Shown in pieces: positions 58,401 to 64,000 of a stretch of DNA of 64,000 bases. The notes beneath the pieces were generated by a model. It was not told the origin of the DNA and ran no database searches. It saw only the letters and a program-made list of their open reading frames with translations. How positions within the stretch are numbered: position 1 is the first letter of the stretch; each line of letters opens with the position of its first letter. A program made the translations under genes and the position numbers. Origin of the DNA: Antedon mediterranea (lineage: Eukaryota > Echinodermata > Crinoidea > Comatulida > Antedonidae); NCBI RefSeq assembly GCF_964355755.1, contig NC_092671.1, forward strand, positions 4,227,001 through 4,291,000, read 5' to 3'.

Positions 58401-61400
58401 ATTAAGTTGAGAGATTGTATGGCCTATTGTTCAGTCTGGCTCACATGCATATAAAGCCTAGAGCCATGGTCCACAAATTCATGACATAGCGTCAACATTC
58501 TTTTTCTATTATCAACCAGACAACCAAATCAGGTCAAAGTTCAAAACATATTATTTCCAAAGTTCCAAGCATATTTATTAATTATATTTCCATCATTTAC
58601 TATTTAAATTACAAGATCTGATGTCATTCATTTTACTTACTTCATAAGTTCAGAGTTGTAAAGAACTTCTTTCATGTGTTTGTTGAGCAGTTTACGTTCA
58701 AGAGCAAGACGAACCCAAGCTCTTGCGCAACCAACGTCTGTCCTAATGGCTGGCATACTTTGAATCTTCCTAAAAATGAATAAATCACAAATTAAATTCT
58801 ACAGATTAACTTTTAGGTTTTATTAATGGACTTTTTAATTTTAATAATCTTCTATTTCCTATCTAAAGAACCAGTAAAAACCAGTTGTAAGTGGTCTTTA
58901 TTTAGAAACATGCAATTGTAACTATACATACTTCATATCAAAAACAAGATCTGTATTAGGTGGATGCACTACAGGCTCAGCAGTACTACCTGTACTCTTT
59001 CTACGACCCATGTTAATGGCCTCCATGCTTGATAGTATCGCACTTCTTGGTGCTCCACTGCTGCTGTCCAGTGCTACAAACACAAACAATTGAAAAACAA
59101 ATTGTAACATTCTTATTACAGAATATAAGAAAAATATTGCAAAACACATAAACTTCTAATCATATGTTACTTTAATTTGTATATAAATAGCAAAATGACG
59201 TATCCAACCATTCAGAGTATATGTACACTCTCCCAATACCTCTCTGAAAACCAAAAACTCTCCAAAAACCATACCAAAAAGTACAAATTCATTTTTATAA
59301 TTAAAAACATATTCAGAATATCAGACTTTCCAGAAAAACATTTTAGGCAAGCGATGGGAGAGTGGTGTGTATAAATATGTACTTACTAGTTGCTAAAGAC
59401 TGCTTCCGTAATGCCAAGTCAGCTTTGTATTTTTTGTCTTTTGATCTCTTGTAACTCATAAGAAGTGACCATAACGCTGACTTACACTATTATAAAATAA
59501 TCATATTTATTTTACAATGCAACTTTTTTTTTTATTTTAGAAAATAAATATTCAAACTGTAATTGTTCAATTTATAAAACTTCTAACAAAACATTTCATA
59601 CCACAAAAACAAATGTATACTTAGAAAAACAGGCACAAAAGACATTTTAAACAGCTCAGTGATAGCCATATCGAAAAATAATTTCAACCTTCTGCTTTAC
59701 ATGTCTTAACCGTTAGGTCACTGGGGTCTCTATGGTATTTTTCAAATTTCTATTGGATAGCAACTCTTAACACCCTCTGCGAAAAATGTTTTTAAATATT
59801 CAGATATTTACCTGTTTCTTTGTACTGTGATGACTAAATATTCTTTCTAAAAGGTCACAAAGACTAGCTATTAATGTATTCTCCTCGACCCCTGACCTGT
59901 TGACCTCCCCATGACCTAGTTCTACAGCTTCCTGTCCCATTTTGAACACAAGTAATCTCTTCGTCTGTAGAAATATGATACAGCAACTTATTAAAAAAAG
60001 CAAATTAACGGGCTAGGATGACAGACGTCTCGTAAAACAACACGATTGACATTTTGTTTTATTATTACCAAAATTAATGGAACATGCTGTATTTGAATTT
60101 TAAGTACAACAAAAACAGTTTATGCAGAATGTTCGAGGATATATCATACGTTGAAAGGTGGGCTGGTCTATTTAACTCTATTTATATCCTTCAAGGAATA
60201 AAAATATTCTGTCCATTTCATTAAATACAAGCAGGCAATAACAACAGGACACTAAGCTCGGCTTGTCAAGATATGAACTCGTAACAGTCCTGTGATCTTA
60301 TGTCTGGCTGCAACAAATACCAACAGAACTGTACTATGTACATATTCTCCACAGGGAGCTGTGTCTGTTAAGGGGCGTGTAACTGATTAAAACGCAGCCA
60401 CAGATAAACCCTTTGATCTGCAGAGCTCAGCATCCTGTTGTTGGATTGCCTTGATACAAATGACACCATATTATTTTACCTTTGTTTTTACTTCTGTTAA
60501 TAGGTCTGCTACAAATTTTGTATTTGTTTGTTCGGCATTTGCATGGGAAAAACTGTTAACGGTTCCTTTCCTGGGTTTTGCCGTTGCTTCTTTTATGAGT
60601 CTCTATAAAATAAAAACCAGATAAATGTGCTACAAAAAAAATAATTTATAGTTTAAACTACACTTTGAATTCAACTCAACTTATGCCTAAAGAGAGTAGA
60701 ACACCATCTCACAGCACCATAAACCTATACCATCGTCATTTACTTACTCTCCTCTCGTCTGGTGTTTGCCTTAAGTGTTCCGAGTGCTGCTGTTGACGAT
60801 CTCTCCCTCTCCATTGTAAAGAGGTCCGATGTTTACTATATCTGTAAACAAATTAAACAAAGGTAATCAAAAAGTTTTTTATTATATTTAAAATACTAAA
60901 GCTTCTGATTTTCATAAACATAAAGCGTGGTTCCCACTTGGATGCAACGAAATACATAACGTAACGAAATTGCAAGATCCAAATTGTCACTTGTGATTGG
61001 TCAACTTTAGCTTAAGTTGCTGTGTTGCATAAAAGTAGGAACCAAGATTATGCAATTCAATTCAATTTCTTTATTGCTGCAAATGCCATCAAGGACTAAT
61101 ATCCGCTTAAACATACTCCATCATACAAACATAATTATACATATTTACATTTAAAATTTAAACACATAAAAATTATAGTCATTACTACTGTAGTAGTTGT
61201 TATTATTTTAATTATTGTAATTATTGTTATTATGATTATTGTTATTATAATAATTAATAAAAGTGTAATAAATTATAGGTTACATCTTAAGGGCAGTTTT
61301 AATGTCAAGCACAGAAGAGGAAGACACGTTACTTAGATGAAAAGATTGAGCAAGTTAGAGTGATTGAGGTAGAGTAGAGTGAAGAAAACGAGTAGTATGT

Positions 61401-64000
61401 CCTTTAAAGGGAAGATGAGAAGAGTGTCGATTGTGGCGAAGGACCATAGTCATAGTATGCAGCATACATACATACCTAGATTTTGTTGGTTCCTCTAGTA
61501 GTTCTGGCCGAAGGACGGGGAACAGCCTATATTGCCAATCTGTTTTGGAATCATTGCTACCAATTAAGTGCGTTGACCTTGATGGAATGAAATCTATGTT
61601 CTTAGCACGATGCAAAATCATCTCATCTATGAAAGAAAAACGACAAAATCTCAATTAGTTTTGATCTTATGGAGGTAAATTCATTGCAAATTTAAGTTAA
61701 TTATTTTTTAACAGTACCGTATACAACAGAGTATACTGTATTTATTAAAAAAATATTATTTGTGTTTTAAAGTTGAAATGATTAAATTTAACTGTCAACA
61801 ATAAATTCATTAGGAAATTCCTATATAACCGCATTACTATTCGCGTGAAAGCTACTGTTATTATATTAAATCTTGCCTTTTGAGCTCATAAAAACCATCA
61901 TAAAACCGAAACTAAATGTTACAAAAACATTGTTATATTATCTTAACAACAAAAACTAAGGGAAAATGAAATAAATTTACAAAGTATAAGAATAACAAAG
62001 GCATCTCTATTATATAAATAGATTATTGCACAATCTATAGTTTATTTTTAAATAAACTATAAAAAAAGTAATTTTAATAATAATTTGGAAAAAAATATTA
62101 TATATTGTTAAACAAACAACTTTGTTTGGCATTAAAGATATTTATAATAATATCCAGGATTTAACTTAGATAACAGTTTAAGGCAAAATGTTTATTTCAT
62201 ATAATAGCCCATAAACAAACAAAACAAGAAATCACTAATGATTGAATTTCTCTATGAAATTTGGAAAGCAATTTAATTTGAAATAAACTTCTACTTTTGC
62301 AATTTTTGTATACATTATATAATAAACAAAAAGAAATACAGTACTTTTTCTCCCCATTTTGCATCAGATAATATTAAAATACAATTTTTCACATTTTTTT
62401 CCTCTCAAAATAACAGGTCAAATATTACCGGAATTTTCTGTTTAATAAATAAAATGTCAAATTGGATACCGCACCTGCTTCTTTGATAAATGGATTTTGG
62501 AATTGGTCATCAACAGGCGAAGTCGGGCCGTGTTGTTTGCAGTATTCTATACGTTCATCAAATATACTTAATATGCGATCTTTGCCCTCTGACCCGGAGA
62601 TGATCTTGCTGTCAACAAATGTTGCAAACATCTGGGTCTCGATGAAAGCTGCTATAAACGGCAGTGATGCTTCCGGTTGGTCGGAAAGAAAGGCAGCCTA
62701 CAAAATTGAATTAAAGAAATAAATAAAATTCATTAAATGTTAATAAATTGGATTACATTTTTTAAAACCACTTTTATTCAATAAAACAAAAAGCAATCAG
62801 TACAAATAAATAAGAAAATATAATCCTAGGACAAATGCTTACCTGTCCTTAAGCAAGGACATAAAAAAAATATATAAAAAAATAATTTAAAAAAAAATGA
62901 AAAAACAAATTGTTTATCATATTGCTTATCATTATCATAATCAATATTTTAATTATTATCAAATGCATATTCTTAACATTCTTATCACTAAATTAAAATC
63001 ATTTTCATTTCATAAATATTTTGATTCTTTATAAATAATACAGTATGTTGCTTGACGCCACAACCATGCATGGAATATGTACCGTTTTTACGATTTCAGT
63101 AATATTTCTGTTATTATTTTTAAAAATGTTTAATTTAAAAAACAATAGTGTTAAAAACAATGGCAAATCCTTGTTGACAAAACTCAGACCTCTATTTTAA
63201 TACTATTTTTAGTTTCATTTTTCAGCAAACATATGCTCTAAACAGAAACTCACATGACAGGTCAAGTACTATCAGGTTGGGGCCATGTAATTGAACATGT
63301 GTTAGATGTATAACAATTTAGCAGCAGTATCAAGCACTTTACCTCATTACATTATAATCCAGTAAATGCCTACCACCTATAAAGAAAACTGTCAGTTCTA
63401 AGATTGTCAATTTAACTAAAAATTGTTATTGCAGAAGTGTGATTATCCCAATAGCTTTTGAGATTGGCAATTATCTGCTTTTTCCATTTTTGGGAAATTG
63501 TGTTTCCTAGTTTTTATCCTTGGCAACATATATTAATATTTTCACCTCAGACATTTTCAAAGTTTAAATGAAATCTTGGAATGTTGAAATTAAAAGTAAG
63601 GGTGAAGGTCAATTACTATGTTTACAACTAGTTGAAAAAAAAAAAGTGTGATGTTCTCAAATATACTGTAGTGATGTGACATCATCGTGTCCATATATGG
63701 GCACATCACATTTTGTTGTCACATTAACTTTGGCAGTGTAGACAGAGCCCAAGACTTTAGGATTAAAAACACAAACCACCTCGCTAGAGTGCAATTACTG
63801 TACTCAATGTTTTACTGAAAGTTTAAAGAAAACATCTTGTTCTAACCTTGTCAAAATTCTGCATATGGTCCCGATTGGCAAACCATGTCTCAAGCGCCGT
63901 AGACGGTTTAGGCTGTATTACGAATGACTCGTATCTTAGTAGTAAATTCACAAAAATCCACAGGAATGACTCTCTTATCGCATTGTTAAACAACATGTCG
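55450..64000 (-). CDS. DENND5: DENND5-type Rab guanine nucleotide exchange factor, C-terminal 16 exons (start outside window)
   Basis: DENND5A/B (Rab6IP1-type) proteins activate Rab39-group GTPases and bind Rab6 through a RUN domain in Golgi/endosome traffic. Exons: 63847-64000 (continues right), 62475-62697, 61476-61626, 60748-60841, 60480-60602, 59812-59964, 59387-59486, 58932-59073, 58641-58769, 58180-58301, 57639-57781, 57410-57528, 57051-57315, 56505-56631, 56089-56263, 55450-55633 (TGA at 55450-55452). All are in frame, giving 800 residues of an expected 1,280 or so. Order: end of the DENN module ([28 protein letters not shown]); a basic, glutamine-rich linker; RUN1 ([10 protein letters not shown] to [17 protein letters not shown]); PLAT domain ([48 protein letters not shown]); a Ser/Pro-rich insert; RUN2 ([50 protein letters not shown]). 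One odd point is HTYN where family members have HTYK. The order RUN-PLAT-RUN is diagnostic for DENND5. Confidence 0.94.
56316..56459. mobile_element. Fold-back element family C
   Basis: Ends TACAGTAAAACCCATC and ATAGGGATTCTACTGTA with paired GGGGACA / TGTCCCCTTAATAGG words inside. It lies in the DENND5 intron between exons 14 and 15 of those seen. Confidence 0.75.
58097..58152. repeat. Short inverted repeat
   Basis: AGAACACCCATAGGGA and TCCCTTTAGGTGTTCT are inverted copies around a 25-base loop. Possibly a collapsed fold-back element. Intronic in DENND5. Confidence 0.6.
60922..61049. mobile_element. Fold-back element family B
   Basis: Ends AAGCGTGGTTCCCACTTG and AGTAGGAACCAAGA. The centre keeps TTGTGATTGGTCAACTT. 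It is the only family B copy clearly outside the VWDE-like gene and lies in a DENND5 intron. Confidence 0.85.
61055..61110 (-). mobile_element. LINE 3' tail
   Basis: On the minus strand: TCCTTGATGGCATTTGCAGC, then AATAAAGAAATTGAATTGAA. This is a common non-LTR retrotransposon 3' end with a TTGAA-type microsatellite. It abuts the family B copy ending at 61049. Confidence 0.65.
62755..62870 (-). mobile_element. Probable LINE 3' tail
   Basis: On the minus strand, GTCCTTGCTTAAGGACAGGT leads into TTATTTGTACTGATTGC...TTTTATTGAATAAAAGTGG, a layout like CR1-group 3' UTRs. No coding part remains. It lies 60 bases upstream of a DENND5 exon. Confidence 0.45.
63624..63748. mobile_element. Fold-back element family A, left end lost
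   Basis: Starts inside the family body (ACAACTAGTTG.AAAAA) and ends GGCAGTGTAGACAGAGC. Contains GTGATGTGACATCATCGTGT and CCATATATGGGCACATCACA. It lies in a DENND5 intron. Confidence 0.85.

Overview
The window is animal genomic DNA: AT-rich, with no long continuous ORFs, many short exons bounded by GT/AG splice sites, and introns full of small fold-back repeats. Five protein-coding genes can be read exon by exon, and all five lie on the minus strand. The proteins are clearly metazoan: a VWD/EGF secreted protein, a complex I subunit, a hyccin, DNA ligase IV and a DENND5. The very frequent TAGGCCTA motif and a VWDE-type gene suggest an invertebrate deuterostome, most likely an echinoderm. That placement is an inference and was not tested.

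Layout from left to right. (1) 876-27575 holds the first 13 coding exons of a von Willebrand factor D and EGF domain protein (VWDE-like). Its signal-peptide exon is at 27479-27575, and a 12.3 kb first intron is packed with repeats. The gene runs off the left edge. (2) 31520-32353 is a complete two-exon NDUFB3. (3) 33675-38593 carries eleven exons of a hyccin (FAM126/HYCC), including an 18-base micro-exon; the start exon was not found. (4) 40341-50444 is a complete DNA ligase IV with 26 coding exons and 911 codons plus stop. (5) 55450-64000 holds the last 16 exons of a DENND5-type Rab exchange factor, which runs off the right edge.

Every splice junction in the models was checked by hand for GT/AG borders and reading-frame phase, and all join in frame. 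The genes are functionally unrelated (extracellular protein, respiratory chain, lipid kinase scaffold, end-joining repair, membrane traffic), so there is no operon-like logic.

The rest is repeat-rich noncoding DNA. At least two abundant fold-back (MITE-like) families have about nine copies each. There are two elements flanked by TTAA duplications, one of them inserted inside a copy of another family. Also present are 3' ends of non-LTR retrotransposons, a 5S-rRNA-like sequence, a tRNA-like SINE and about a dozen tandem arrays, one of which lies in the predicted DENND5 3' UTR. The strongest unusual observations are the nested TTAA element, a broken tandem copy of the end of VWDE exon 3, the intron-rich LIG4 gene, and GGCCTA-rich patches near the starts of NDUFB3 and LIG4. 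I found no clear novel biological system.
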